DNA of 64,000 bases from Megalonaias nervosa (Eukaryota; Mollusca; Bivalvia; Unionida; Unionidae). The stretch spans positions 1 through 64,000 of the forward strand of contig JAECUM010004444.1 in the NCBI GenBank assembly GCA_016617855.1. The letters are read 5' to 3'. A program made the position numbers and the translations under genes. Positions 59,301 through 61,176 of this stretch are shown piece by piece (the first letter of the stretch is position 1; every line of letters starts with the position of its first letter). A model generated the notes under the pieces. It saw nothing but the letters and a program-made list of their open reading frames with translations, was not told where the DNA came from and did not search any database.

Positions 59301-60018
59301 GAGTACAGAATGACATTTCTTTAAGGAAATGGTATGAGAGTACAGAATGACATTCCTTTAAGGAAATGGTATGAGAGTACAGAATGATATTCCTTTAAGG
59401 AAATGATATGAGAGTACAGAATGACATTCCTTTAAGGAAATGGTATGAGAGTACAGAATGACATTCCTTTAAGGAAACGGTATGAGAGTACAGAATGATA
59501 TTCCTTTAAGGAAATGGTATCAGAGCCAAAAAAAAAGGAATTTTATTTTTCCCTCTTGTACCACCTCTGTCATGGTCATGGACAAACCCTTGGTTTACAT
59601 TTGGATTAGTGATATGGACAAACCCTTGGTTTACATATGGATTAGTGATATGCATATATGTGTTTCAACTTGAAAGATTATGTTTATTAATTTTGCCATG
59701 ATTTGGTTTTTATCAGTAATTTACAGGAACTGGTGGATGGAACACACTTGCAGCCATTTGGAATGCACCATAAGTAGTGTGTGGGATAGTTGGTTTTCTG
59801 TGCACTGTGTTATGGTGTGGGTATGAAATATCATTGAAGTTATGTTCATTTTTTTTTGTATTGATTTCCAGAAGCCATACAAACCTCGTGATTCATGGCC
59901 TATAGAAGCAGCTGACTCTCACTACCTCATTGGAATTTGTCACCAAGAACTGGGATCTCATGTAGATGCTCTGGAAGCCTTCAGTAATGCCATTAAGCTG
60001 AACCCAAATTATGCTGAG
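17..60018 (+). CDS. TTC6: TTC6-like TPR protein gene, internal part (19 exons, both ends outside window)
   Basis: Nineteen exons (listed separately) join in one frame to 684 codons with no stop; every intron is GT-AG. Numbering residues from the first codon in the window: 1-190 is non-TPR, with a Lys/Arg-rich stretch (22-60), a Trp-rich segment (EWVRDIWNTWFDEVF, about 103-117) and an acidic, Glu/Lys-rich tail (120-145). From about 190 to 684 there are some 14 TPR units of about 34 residues, recognised by the W/Y-x2-RG/A-x3-Y and A-x3-F/Y-x2-A-I-x-L-x-P patterns. TPR arrays are helical scaffolds for protein-protein binding; no catalytic domain is visible. The long C-terminal TPR run after a low-complexity N-terminus fits metazoan TTC6, but other long TPR proteins cannot be excluded without a search. 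Promoter, start codon, stop codon and poly(A) site lie outside the window. Confidence 0.8.
390..985. repeat. Degenerate minisatellite, unit about 60 bases
   Basis: About nine diverged copies of a unit containing 'gggcttcccacttagcagta' followed by cagtaaaactc-type sequence and a ttgtaaag joint. Lies in the first intron. Open frames here are absent or short. Confidence 0.85.
1213..1640. repeat. Tandem repeat, unit about 115 bases, four copies
   Basis: Each copy starts with 'gtaacttgtccagtgacaac' and includes cctaaactcatcaagattg. The overlapping open frames at 1058-1445 run across repeat copies and are not credible genes. Confidence 0.8.
1638..2485. repeat. 27-base minisatellite (about 30 copies)
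   Basis: Unit is a variant of 'gggtaatataagaattatga' plus ttcataa. Because 27 is divisible by three, long repetitive open frames exist on both strands (1629-1997 and 1635-2036); they mirror the repeat and are not genes. Confidence 0.92.
3150..3830. repeat. 34-base minisatellite (about 20 copies)
   Basis: Unit contains 'catacatttgacagaccaat' followed by tcaacccatattgc. Later copies (3690-3830) drift to atactttggatagacc variants. Confidence 0.9.
3918..4195. repeat. 48-base tandem repeat (about 6 copies)
   Basis: Unit 'ttggtcctggtgtccatagt' followed by ggcacagtgttatatcctgttttataat. 48 is a multiple of three, explaining the 99-codon hydrophobic open frame at 3922-4221. Abuts the RNase H relic. 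Confidence 0.88.
4210..4900 (-). mobile_element. RNase H domain relic of an I/Jockey-type non-LTR retrotransposon
   Basis: Minus-strand reading gives, in order, YSDSRKDGNKVG, VETKAILKPLNYADTSKTEN, FIFFSDSLSTMKALHNLKF and, after stops and a frame shift, HYWLPSHVDIKGNVRVDIAA. These match the four blocks of retroelement RNase H: YTDGSK, AELKAI, SDS and LPSHVGIKGNE-x-AD. All four catalytic acidic positions (D, E, D, D) are still visible although the frame is broken, so this is a dead 3' fragment. No reverse transcriptase was recognised next to it. Confidence 0.8.
4901..6877. other. Intron 1, 3' part: no gene recognised
   Basis: AT-rich sequence with open frames of 60-90 codons that lack recognisable domains. 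A GC-richer island at 6173-6447 (G- and C-rich runs, overlapping open frames on both strands) stands out in composition, but I found no family match and no clear element ends. Confidence 0.5.
6878..7024 (+). CDS. TTC6: TTC6-like exon 2 (residues 22-71), basic region
   Basis: Acceptor cttactcatttag, donor CAAT|gtgaga. Phase 2 in and out, joining exons 1 and 3 without a stop. Strongly basic: KKKKQRSPVSMARLDEVERF, then RRRHSMIRIVK. The Lys/Arg clusters could serve nuclear import or nucleic-acid/tubulin contact, but nothing shows which. No recognised domain. Confidence 0.85.
7748..8635. repeat. 44-base satellite, about 20 nearly identical copies
   Basis: Unit 'agatgaggttatcaggggtc' then ctgtaatctcattatagtgcaata. 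Copies differ at only a few positions (g/a in 'caggggtc', agtgcag versus agcgcaa), except one variant near 8430 and decayed last copies. The homogeneity implies recent amplification. Confidence 0.95.
8930..9006. repeat. (AAT)n-(ATT)n compound microsatellite
   Basis: A run of aat triplets passes directly into att triplets, making a nearly self-complementary tract that ends 34 bases before exon 3. Confidence 0.95.
9040..9117 (+). CDS. TTC6: TTC6-like exon 3 (residues 71-97)
   Basis: Acceptor ctctctattccag, donor TTAAA|gtaagt. Reads QVREGRKHSLPDILNFQEYG then DKKGLK; phase 2 on both sides. Directly preceded by an AT-rich trinucleotide microsatellite. No domain recognised, but the conserved-looking SLPDILNF segment is a good probe for orthologue searches. 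Confidence 0.85.
9173..9403. mobile_element. MITE family copy 1 (imperfect terminal inverted repeats)
   Basis: Left end taccatatatactcactta, right end reverse-complement gtactgtactctaaactaat; the arms continue with aagtc...ccaa..tgcaaac in both directions. Interior has bipartite cagatc/gatctg motifs. Related copies lie at 54756-54975 and 55758-55979. Superfamily not assigned. Confidence 0.65.
10140..10445. repeat. 15/18-base minisatellite
   Basis: Units such as 'gtgagtactgtaagtgct'. Produces Ser/Thr/Val-rich frames on the plus strand and a Leu/Thr/Val frame on the minus strand; both reflect the repeat. Confidence 0.92.
11098..11241 (+). CDS. TTC6: TTC6-like exon 4 (residues 97-145), Trp-rich then acidic
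   Basis: Acceptor gggtgtatttcag, donor AAACG|gtaaga. Contains PDYNVREWVRDIWNTWFDEV with three Trp residues, likely an amphipathic helix, followed by a Ser/Asp/Glu-rich linker and a Lys/Glu tail ending EEEKTK. Phase 2 on both sides. Confidence 0.88.
11242..13150. other. Intron 4, 5' part: no gene recognised
   Basis: Between exon 4 and the 39-base array. 11480-11640 and 12650-12800 are A-rich with recurring aaatgcaaaatga-like words. The 124-codon open frame at 12005-12379 matches nothing I recognise and overlaps another frame on the same strand. An acceptor-like site at 13000 is discussed under rejected items. Confidence 0.5.
13155..13805. repeat. 39-base minisatellite (about 16 copies)
   Basis: Unit 'acataattatgtgctttgtg' followed by agttcctaatgttagggt. 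Ends 105 bases before exon 5. Confidence 0.9.
13911..13998 (+). CDS. TTC6: TTC6-like exon 5 (residues 145-174)
   Basis: Acceptor tgtgctcccaacag, donor TTGCAG|gtaaga. Reads KISISSSIPESLEYIEPLVE then NDENLDVLQ. Switches the frame from phase 2 to phase 0. A Ser-rich linker between the acidic part and the TPR array. Confidence 0.86.
14704..14865 (+). mobile_element. tRNA-derived SINE, copy A
   Basis: The 5' part 'tggctcagaagttagtgtgc' resembles a tRNA A box and D arm, followed by a decayed B box region (gatcagcctgggttgg). The middle has tgggcaaggcacttatc, a motif common in invertebrate SINE bodies. The tail cataaaacaccaaaccaa is shared with copy B at 21031-21205. Confidence 0.65.
15210..15255. 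repeat. (TA)n(TG)n microsatellite
   Basis: Alternating ta then tg dinucleotides; gives artefactual frames with Tyr-Ile and Cys-Val runs. Confidence 0.95.
15890..16675. repeat. About 37-base minisatellite (about 20 copies)
   Basis: Unit 'gtcactgtcataatgctgtg' followed by tgatgtcacatagcagt. Copies vary by small deletions. Confidence 0.9.
16880..17270. repeat. About 50-60-base tandem repeat (about 7 copies)
   Basis: Unit 'cacactcctgtaattacact' followed by atgtataaa(tc)taga(c)ttatcaaatg. AT-rich, diverged. Confidence 0.85.
17346..17752. repeat. 56-base tandem repeat, seven copies, each with an acceptor-like site
   Basis: Unit 'ttattacattttgatttcca' followed by gattgtcatagyacatgtgttagcattgtaacatg. 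Every copy carries 'tttgatttccag', a good match to a 3' splice site. The sequence after it reads ten codons and then TAA. Confidence 0.93.
18085..18265. mobile_element. Decayed inverted-repeat element (unclassified)
   Basis: Contains the motif pair 'gtgaccacgtagacaggtgg' and ctaatacaggtgattct...agcaggtttga. Arms at both ends are weakly inverted (cctgtttaagcag versus cctgcttcgag). Similar wording recurs at 38776-38975. Low certainty. Confidence 0.35.
18777..18869 (+). CDS. TTC6: TTC6-like exon 6 (residues 175-205), start of TPR array
   Basis: Acceptor aaaatatcatag, donor AGAAAG|gtctgt. Reads ILHEELEKLTEEMKDKPRAF then DYCRRGALHRK; the latter is helix A of TPR 1 (RRGALH matches the RG-x-x-Y/H core). 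The preceding charged stretch is likely a capping helix. Phase 0 on both sides, 31 codons. Confidence 0.88.
19471..19508 (+). CDS. TTC6: TTC6-like exon 7 (residues 206-218), short TPR exon
   Basis: A 38-base exon reading LGYIKKAEKDLNK, the A/B helix turn of TPR 1. Acceptor tttatattttcag, donor AACAA|gtaaat. Phase 0 in, phase 2 out. Too short for ORF-based detection, but it completes TPR 1 exactly between exons 6 and 8. Confidence 0.86.
19678..19731. repeat. Perfect 18-base inverted repeat (hairpin)
   Basis: Arm CCCCTCTTATAAGACCAC at 19678-19695 and its exact complement at 19714-19731 with an 18-base loop. Probably the core of a decayed MITE; the outer limits are not clear. Confidence 0.85.
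20699..20725 (+). other. G-quadruplex candidate in intron 7
   Basis: Five G runs of 3-5 separated by single T bases (GGGGGTGGGGTGGGGG, then TGGGTGGGG) on the sense strand. Very short loops give a highly stable parallel G4 in principle. Confidence 0.8.
21031..21205 (+). mobile_element. tRNA-derived SINE, copy B
   Basis: 5' end 'catggtaactgagtggttag' resembles a tRNA A box; 3' tail has ctacatgtgttgttctgttg then taaaacaccaaaccaa, shared with copy A (14704-14865). Confidence 0.6.
21764..21910 (+). CDS. TTC6: TTC6-like exon 8 (residues 218-267), TPR 1 end to TPR 3 start
   Basis: Acceptor tttttttttacattgcag, donor TCTAT|gtcagt (a less common donor). Reads AIELEP (end of TPR 1), LDAYWHRHLLFVLQDKKAQA (TPR 2 helix A) and LEDLTYILKHSKQ (helix B), then SGAYRSM opening TPR 3. 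Phase 2 on both sides. Confidence 0.9.
21911..23441. other. Intron 8, 5' part: no gene recognised
   Basis: AT-rich intron sequence. A stretch near 22305-22360 (tgggtttaatgccatctttc...) resembles a mollusc-type SINE tail but is too decayed to delimit. The 111-codon minus-strand frame at 21998-22333 shows no domain. Confidence 0.45.
23450..23624. mobile_element. hAT-type MITE with perfect 8-base target duplication
   Basis: Flanked by ATCTAAAC at 23442-23449 and 23625-23632. Left end CAGGGGATTGAAATTC, right end reverse-complement AGGTGTCTAAAAC, interior GC-rich with gagggccaca and ggccgcacc words typical of hAT MITEs. 175 bases, non-coding. Confidence 0.85.
24088..24208 (+). CDS. TTC6: TTC6-like exon 9 (residues 267-307), TPR 3 and TPR 4 start
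   Basis: Acceptor ccccctcctccacag, donor GAGAAG|gtatgg. Reads AEIYRRQGDITMAIVNYTQA then IKLNP, a textbook TPR, followed by DHEAYFRRAEMYEK (helix A of TPR 4). Phase 2 in, phase 0 out. Confidence 0.92.
24692..24877. mobile_element. PIF/Harbinger-like MITE
   Basis: Terminal inverted repeats begin GGGCTGTTCCA and stay similar for about 40 bases; flanked by the 3-base duplication TCA (24689-24691 and 24878-24880). The flanking sequence has a diverged duplicate near 25165-25215 that lacks the element. 186 bases, non-coding. Confidence 0.75.
24881..27689. other. Intron 9, middle: no gene recognised
   Basis: Diverged copy of flank sequence at about 25100-25220, an A-rich stretch at 26345-26395, otherwise unique-looking AT-rich sequence. 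No credible coding frame. Confidence 0.5.
27690..28705 (+). mobile_element. DIRS-like retroelement, tyrosine recombinase relic
   Basis: Plus-strand translation, with stops and frame changes, gives the order typical of DIRS/Ngaro-type tyrosine recombinases: CYDAKWKIFYNWYS (from about 27865), VSTIRGYRAALSSTPKFSMN, YVLWSLSKPSHRLWSKVFFE (from 28138), PGFRPRI, and finally KVHDVRIIAASWAFLNHSS with the H-x-x-R catalytic box (HDVR) at 28590-28601. The other catalytic positions are uncertain. At least two stops and several frame shifts make it a dead copy. The reverse transcriptase part was not found. Confidence 0.8.
28706..29617. other. Intron 9, 3' end: short duplication only
   Basis: Two 66-base copies around 28700-28815 (gtgttaggtcatctg...tatcagtca.atcaccag). 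The rest is unremarkable AT-rich sequence before exon 10. Confidence 0.6.
29618..29724 (+). CDS. TTC6: TTC6-like exon 10 (residues 308-343), TPR 4 end and TPR 5 start
   Basis: Acceptor ttccttta cctacag, donor GATTGG|gtaaga. Reads RGDMLLALEDYGKATKIMP (TPR 4 helix B) and TDAILKHGMYYFEIG (TPR 5 helix A). Phase 0 in, phase 2 out. Confidence 0.9.
29805..31490. mobile_element. Head / tandem-core / tail composite element, copy A
   Basis: Head: cctctcctggtcatagacct, ...ccgactattagcataagttt, ...cttctcctgcttggaggatt. Core: about ten diverged ~150-base units (catatcaacatgg.gttttcac, ctaaaagacttcttatgatg, tctagttggtcctaaatg, gaaaatggtg, tatggccaccatg, gccatcttgaaaatcttg). Tail: atcatagatggtttcagcac and attcctgaaaattatttttg. 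The same three parts recur at 34607-36700 and 57609-58990. No coding capacity. Architecture recalls bivalve 'pearl'/Helitron-like non-autonomous elements. Confidence 0.75.
31955..32455. repeat. Two small tandem arrays
   Basis: 31960-32045 has three copies of a ~36-base unit (gcctttgctagaacatatgg). 32160-32455 has about eight copies of a ~38-base unit (tgatacaaatccttatgtgt then aatgccaaaaatgcactc). Confidence 0.85.
32921..33118 (+). CDS. TTC6: TTC6-like exon 11 (residues 343-409), TPR 5-7
   Basis: The longest exon here (198 bases). Acceptor tttctttattatag, donor AGAAA|gtatgc. Reads WNNAINDFSDLLRVDP (TPR 5 helix B), AEAHVLRGRAYANMGQWSLA plus VGDLSAAIHLNP (all of TPR 6) and HWKAFYHRACILRK (TPR 7 helix A). 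Phase 2 on both sides. Confidence 0.92.
33290..34050. repeat. 34-base minisatellite (about 20 copies)
   Basis: Unit 'gtagttaatattgtggtaat' then tactgggttcaaat. Fills most of the intron between exons 11 and 12. Confidence 0.92.
34480..34593 (+). CDS. TTC6: TTC6-like exon 12 (residues 409-447), TPR 7-8
   Basis: Acceptor tttttttatgtag, donor GGGGAG|gtaaga. Reads AYPKRALHDYSVSLLICD (TPR 7 helix B) and ENVMSYLHRGILYNSMG (TPR 8 helix A). The usual Pro after helix B is replaced (LICDTEEN). Phase 2 on both sides. Confidence 0.9.
34607..36700. mobile_element. Head / tandem-core / tail composite element, copy B
   Basis: Begins 13 bases after exon 12. Head tatcaccactggtcatagatc is duplicated within the element (a second copy at about 34680). 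Core of ~150-base units, with a local four-copy ~72-base expansion at 35590-35870 (atgaatgatcatatcagcat, ggctgccacagtggccatct). Tail tattgctgaagaatatcata, gatggtttcaacacttgg, gtcttcaattccaggaaa. Homologous to copies A and C. Confidence 0.75.
37005..37665. repeat. 34/37-base minisatellite (about 18 copies)
   Basis: Unit 'agggctactgactgttagaa' then caaacagcttcctgtcc; shorter units lack gtt. Fairly homogeneous, suggesting recent expansion. Confidence 0.94.
37999..38057. repeat. (GTT)n(ATT)n microsatellite
   Basis: gtt triplets followed by about 15 att triplets. Confidence 0.95.
38058..38775. other. Intron 12: open frame without recognisable product
   Basis: A 104-codon minus-strand frame (38403-38717) with several Cys residues was read and does not resemble a family I know; no splice or promoter context supports it. 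Confidence 0.4.
38776..38975. mobile_element. Decayed inverted-repeat element (unclassified), related to 18085-18265
   Basis: Contains 'ccagtgaccgcttaaggtag', tgctggaggcaggtgacc and a right end aggtgaccgttaggacaggt then ttgaatgtac. Shares the gtgaccgctta / acaggtttga wording with the 18.1-kb element. Lies just before exon 13. Confidence 0.4.
38998..39111 (+). CDS. TTC6: TTC6-like exon 13 (residues 447-485), TPR 8-9
   Basis: Acceptor ttttccttccag, donor CACAG|gtagat. Reads AEDAVPDFESVLKLNKDV (TPR 8 helix B) and ACAHVNLGLILMHHYENYH (TPR 9 helix A). Same length (114 bases) and phase as exon 12, consistent with duplication of a TPR exon. Confidence 0.9.
39140..39605. repeat. Two ~170-base units plus a 52-base triplication
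   Basis: ctgagatatcttcatgggac and gtgagatattttcatgaaac both precede ttggtat. At 39470-39600 'gagtgggatatttagagtta' tctctccaattctttttatt occurs three times. Confidence 0.85.
39914..40007 (+). CDS. TTC6: TTC6-like exon 14 (residues 485-516), TPR 9-10
   Basis: Reads AIKKFTAAIKVDP (TPR 9 helix B) and TYVRAYVCRAEAYHKIHE (TPR 10 helix A). Donor ATGAG|gtagag. The acceptor (gttatgaaataag) has a poor pyrimidine tract and Ala-type aAG context, yet it is the only one giving a continuous TPR. Phase 2 in, phase 0 out. Confidence 0.87.
40050..40158. repeat. (ATT)n microsatellite and degenerate extension
   Basis: About 15 att triplets starting 43 bases after exon 14, then an imperfect t-rich triplet zone (tgttgctgttgttatt). 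Translation through it gives the Ile and Tyr/Cys runs seen in frame. Confidence 0.95.
40159..41764. other. Intron 14, 5' part: no gene recognised
   Basis: AT-rich; a 40-base direct duplication at about 41278-41350 (aagtgtttacttgtcatcag tgcatagga). No coding signal. Confidence 0.5.
41764..42055. repeat. 18/19-base minisatellite (about 16 copies)
   Basis: Unit 'tagggaaaaaggctactca'. Length variation is confined to the A run (4 or 5 A), giving 18- and 19-base units. Confidence 0.95.
42720..42925. repeat. 27-base minisatellite (about 8 copies)
   Basis: Unit 'ttttggtgggttgatatatt' then ccacagc; multiple of three, so four overlapping frames of 60-80 codons arise on both strands. Confidence 0.92.
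42930..43650. other. Intron 14, middle: no gene recognised
   Basis: Somewhat higher GC than its surroundings. I translated both strands and found no family match; the minus strand has a ~70-codon open stretch (about 43350-43590) without an ATG start or known motif. Confidence 0.4.
43655..43905. repeat. Degenerate ~24-base repeats
   Basis: Recurring 'gagtgacttgattgctgccc' cagtgacttg and ctctgtttaagctgtc words. The minus-strand frame here (43622-43846) includes duplicated SLNRA words produced by these repeats. Confidence 0.75.
43940..44730. repeat. 58- and ~110-base tandem repeat
   Basis: Units with 'gtacagtggtcacacttggg' and tcc..tctaggtggaagttgtc; three 59-base copies at 44260-44440 are most alike. 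A 137-codon frame (44278-44691) is a repeat artefact. Confidence 0.88.
45641..45715 (+). CDS. TTC6: TTC6-like exon 15 (residues 517-541), TPR 10-11
   Basis: Acceptor ttttatttattccag, donor TACAGG|gtttgt. Reads LSQALKDFTRAIHLRPDV (TPR 10 helix B) then HHYYMYR (start of TPR 11). 75 bases, phase 0 on both sides. Reading on past the donor soon leaves the TPR pattern, which supports the splice site. Confidence 0.9.
45885..46290. repeat. 30-base minisatellite, left part (about 13 copies)
   Basis: Unit 'tactgtctaatatataccac' atgatctgag. The array is interrupted by the Tigger element and resumes at 47931-48020. Multiple of three, so long repetitive minus-strand frames exist. Confidence 0.93.
46293..47928 (+). 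mobile_element. pogo/Tigger-like DNA transposon, dead copy, inserted in a minisatellite
   Basis: 27-base terminal inverted repeats with two mismatches: both contain CATATATATTGGGACAC, the outer parts being CCATATTTAT and CCCTATTTAC. TA flanks both ends (46291-46292, 47929-47930), as expected for Tc1/mariner-type elements. Inside, plus-strand fragments match pogo transposase: AQGFLEDLEEKIKIK (about 47342), WTVDKKRVNNVRICMTSAEQ (from about 47486) and GWVDEKMLKGIKL (from about 47668), corresponding to the TVD..G...V and GWMDE blocks of the family. The NMDE block reads NMEK, and stops and frame shifts abound. 1636 bases. Confidence 0.88.
47931..48020. repeat. 30-base minisatellite, right part (3 copies)
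   Basis: Same unit as 45885-46290 (tgtataccacataatctgag), separated by the Tigger insertion. Confidence 0.9.
48215..48305. repeat. (CTAT)n(TA)n(CA)n compound microsatellite
   Basis: Five ctat units, about 25 ta units, then ca units. Confidence 0.97.
48812..49190 (+). pseudogene. hAT/ZBED-like zinc-finger fragment, broken
   Basis: Open frame 48812-49069 reads EYAFCHSCNADFKICFISKN, DLTCHSAYSSILKAT, a Ser/Thr linker, then AETQLANFIAEHKKFCLW before a stop. After a +1 shift the next frame continues VADQLSDLVRIIPDSEIAQK then FSCTQKS. This order (C-x2-C...H finger, AE-x-x-x-ANF-x-AEHN, VADHLSDLV, FPDSEIAKKFSC) is that of hAT-derived transposase-like proteins common in marine invertebrates. Only the N-terminal ~120 residues remain; the catalytic domain is absent. 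Confidence 0.75.
49355..49470. repeat. Short direct duplication and (CA)n tract
   Basis: tttgcctgctaagtgaattt tcatg.accttgagt occurs twice, followed by about 12 ca units at 49435-49460. Confidence 0.85.
49765..49985. repeat. 36-base tandem repeat, six copies
   Basis: Unit 'gaagtattggataaaattga' ccttgacatgtccaat. 36 is a multiple of three, giving about 90-codon frames in four readings; none is a credible gene. Confidence 0.95.
50276..50336. repeat. (ATT)n microsatellite, about 20 units
   Basis: Uninterrupted att triplets in the intron before exon 16. Confidence 0.98.
50703..50755 (+). CDS. TTC6: TTC6-like exon 16 (residues 542-559), TPR 11
   Basis: A 53-base exon. Acceptor atttcttttgacag, donor GTCAG|gtgaga. 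Reads GQLVLEMGNYELASFCVR, continuing the TPR 11 started by HHYYMYR in exon 15. Phase 0 in, phase 2 out. Confidence 0.88.
51346..51439 (+). CDS. TTC6: TTC6-like exon 17 (residues 559-590), degenerate TPR
   Basis: Acceptor tttgtgccactttag, donor GACAAG|gtattg. Reads HASELQSDSSTLGQRPTQQA then VVQSFLKNYDK. A Ser/Gln-rich insertion interrupts the TPR spacing after TPR 11; QQAVVQSFLKNYDK resembles a shortened helix A leading into exon 18. Phase 2 in, phase 0 out. Confidence 0.87.
52216..52404. mobile_element. hAT-type MITE, 189 bases
   Basis: Perfect 18-base terminal inverted repeats CAGGGGTCAGCAACCTAT; flanked by CTCTAAGG (52208-52215) and CTGTAAGG (52405-52412), an 8-base duplication with one mismatch. 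Interior is non-coding with paired ggcac..tgcc words. Confidence 0.92.
52595..52729 (+). CDS. TTC6: TTC6-like exon 18 (residues 591-635), TPR 12-13
   Basis: Acceptor catacataatgtag, donor GAATAT|gtaagt. Reads AIEALETATRSKPTAAMFML then LGKTQMKAKNFKDSIKSFER and ALDEY: helix B of the degenerate repeat, then a full TPR. 45 codons, phase 0 on both sides. Confidence 0.91.
52730..53452. other. Intron 18, 5' part: nothing recognised
   Basis: AT-rich, no repeat array, no open frame of note. Confidence 0.6.
53453..53488 (+). CDS. Possible optional 12-codon exon between exons 18 and 19
   Basis: Acceptor atattgtgtattctag in phase 0, then IAEVHAMNAAMK and a gtcagt donor of the same type as exon 8 uses. 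Including it keeps the frame into exon 19. If not spliced there, the frame runs 16 more codons to a TAG at 53537-53539, so it could also be an alternative last exon. Skipping it also gives a proper reading frame, and I cannot decide from sequence alone. Confidence 0.4.
53640..53718. repeat. 26-base triplication
   Basis: 'atacagtgtccctcactata' aaatca three times. Confidence 0.93.
53780..54305. repeat. 24-base minisatellite, about 22 copies
   Basis: Unit 'ataattacatgcaagaccat' gtcc. As 24 is a multiple of three, frames of 154 (minus) and 173 (plus) codons encode eight-residue repeats; they lack any context of a real gene. Confidence 0.95.
54756..54975. mobile_element. MITE family copy 2
   Basis: Left end gtacatatattcttgcttat then aacttgggtccaaacttgca; right end reverse-complement cctataaactcacttgtaag ttaagtccaattgcaaac. 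Interior holds AGATCTGCAATTGTATAATG followed by caccagc and a second agatctg, i.e. a 27-base spacing between AGATCTG words. Confidence 0.75.
55027..55440. repeat. 52-base tandem repeat, eight copies
   Basis: Unit 'attcaggtgcatggacatgt' gtttaggtgttgggatttatgttgcatcagca. Confidence 0.93.
55758..55979. mobile_element. MITE family copy 3
   Basis: Left end ggtatatactcacttataag tcgagtccaactgcaaac; right end reverse-complement accatatacactaaatcata agctgagtcaaactgcaaac. Interior has agatctaccatcgcataatg cactggca and a right-half block gcacattatgtgatgacaga. Confidence 0.78.
56100..57415. repeat. 27-base satellite derived from the MITE interior (about 45 diverged copies)
   Basis: Unit approximates 'agatctgccattgtataatg' ggccagt. 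The same 27 bases, with few differences, occur once inside MITE copy 2 (54756-54975), bounded there by two AGATCTG words. Right of the array, 57465-57535 (gtgcattatgcgatggtaga ... cgtaagtaaac) resembles the right half of the MITE. Long minus-strand frames (56747-57292) reflect the repeat. Confidence 0.85.
57609..58990. mobile_element. Head / tandem-core / tail composite element, copy C
   Basis: Head ctctctactggccatagacc, ...agcttttagcacagatttgt, ...gctgcttgggtgattgccat. Core of ~150-base units containing a five-copy 72-base expansion (57870-58230; catcttgaaactcttgttat ... agagtggccacaacagtggc). A SINE-like piece (58705-58800, ccttgggaaaggcactttgc) lies in the core. Tail tattgctgaagaatatcagc, aattcctgaaaattcttttt, gagcatcaattccttt. 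Confidence 0.75.
59150..59530. repeat. 37-base minisatellite, ten copies
   Basis: Unit 'atgacattcctttaaggaaa' tggtatgagagtacaga. Each unit has the palindrome ttcctttaaggaa. Homogeneous. A 35-base duplication (gacaaacccttggtttacat) follows at 59578-59650. Confidence 0.95.
59872..60018 (+). CDS. TTC6: TTC6-like exon 19, last in window (residues 636-684), TPR 14
   Basis: Acceptor tttgtattgatttccag, donor GCTGAG|gtaaaa. Reads KPYKPRDSWPIEA (linker), ADSHYLIGICHQELGSHVDA and LEAFSNAIKLNPNYAE, a near-consensus TPR. 49 codons, phase 0 on both sides. It ends exactly where another TPR helix A should begin, so the gene continues beyond 64000; no further exon was seen in 60019-64000. Confidence 0.92.
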
Positions 60019-60164
60019 GTAAAACATATGGGCTCATGGTTAGCTTACACAAAGTTCTGGTTTAATGCAATCAGCAATAAGGTGGAAGACTTCCCAAATG
60101 TAGTGATTTAAATTACTAAATTCAGCCGAAAAAGGATTCCAGTCCATCTTATTTTAAACTACAG

Positions 60165-60561
60165 CTTAAAATGGTACTCATTCAGATGTTAATTAAAAGC
60201 TGAAGATGGTACTCAGTCAGATGTTAGCATACAGTAGAAGGTGGTACTCAGATGTTAAAGTACAATTGAAGGGGATCCTCAGTCAGATGTTAAAATACAA
60301 TTGAAGGGGGTACTCAGTCAGATGTTAAATTACAACTGAATGGGGTGCTCAGTCTGATGTTAACAAGCAGTTGAAGGTGGTACTCAGATGTTAAAATACA
60401 GCTGAAGGAGGTACGTAGATGTTACAGTACATTTGATGGTGGTACTCAGTCACATGTTACATTACAACTCTAGAGGATAATCATTCAGATATTAAAATGC
60501 AACTGAAGTTGGTACTCATTCGTATATTAAGATACAGCTGAAGTTGGTACTCATTCATGTA
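60165..60561. repeat. ~35-base minisatellite, left part
   Basis: Unit 'aaaatacagctgaagttggt' actcattcatatatt and diverged forms (cagtcagatgtta). Interrupted by the piggyBac-like element and resumes at 61177. Confidence 0.92.
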
Positions 60562-60565
60562 TTAA

Positions 60566-61176
60566 CTCATTAACCCCTGGAGGTTTTTGCTGTTTTTGCC
60601 TGAAATGTGAGTAGGAAACACATTTTGGGGGCTATTTCTGAATACATCCTAATACATCGACTTCCAAGAGATTTCTGGTTAGCCTAATGCCTAGTTGTGT
60701 TAGAAACATCATTTTTCATTGGCTATTTTGCTTGTGCATGAGCAGAAGGGTAAAAGTTGGAGGTTTTTTGGTTTTTTTTCCTTAACGGACCCATCATTTT
60801 CGTATCAAGACCACTCTTTATTCCAAATGCCCATCTTATCCTACTTTTTGCAAAGGTTTGCCAGTCTGTGTGCAGTTCAGACTGGTCTGCCTTAGATCTG
60901 AGGCCAAAAAGTCTAAAATCTGGACACAAAATCGGATTCCAAACACCAGCAAATTTATGGTGGAAAAAAATCTGGTCCAAAAACTTATGTTTTTCCCTCT
61001 GTATTTTGTAGTGCAACTAGAACATCCAGATTATTTGGTATCATTATAGAGCTACATCTGTCTACCTTTCTATAATACCACACACTTGAGTGTATCATAC
61101 ATGACCTTGATGCTACAGAGCTCGGAAGTAGGCTACTACCTCCTGACGCATAAATGAGGTGCCAGGGGTTAATGAG
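60566..61176. mobile_element. piggyBac-like MITE flanked by TTAA
   Basis: TTAA at 60562-60565 and 61177-61180 flank perfect inverted ends CTCATTAACCCCTGG / CCAGGGGTTAATGAG. Joining the flanks with one TTAA restores the minisatellite unit exactly (tcatgtattaaaatacagc). 611 bases; the ~95-codon frames inside lack transposase motifs. Confidence 0.88.

Noticed and set aside
60723..61016. 97-codon minus-strand and 84-codon plus-strand frames
   Set aside because: They lie inside the piggyBac-like MITE and show no DDE or Cys-rich finger motifs.
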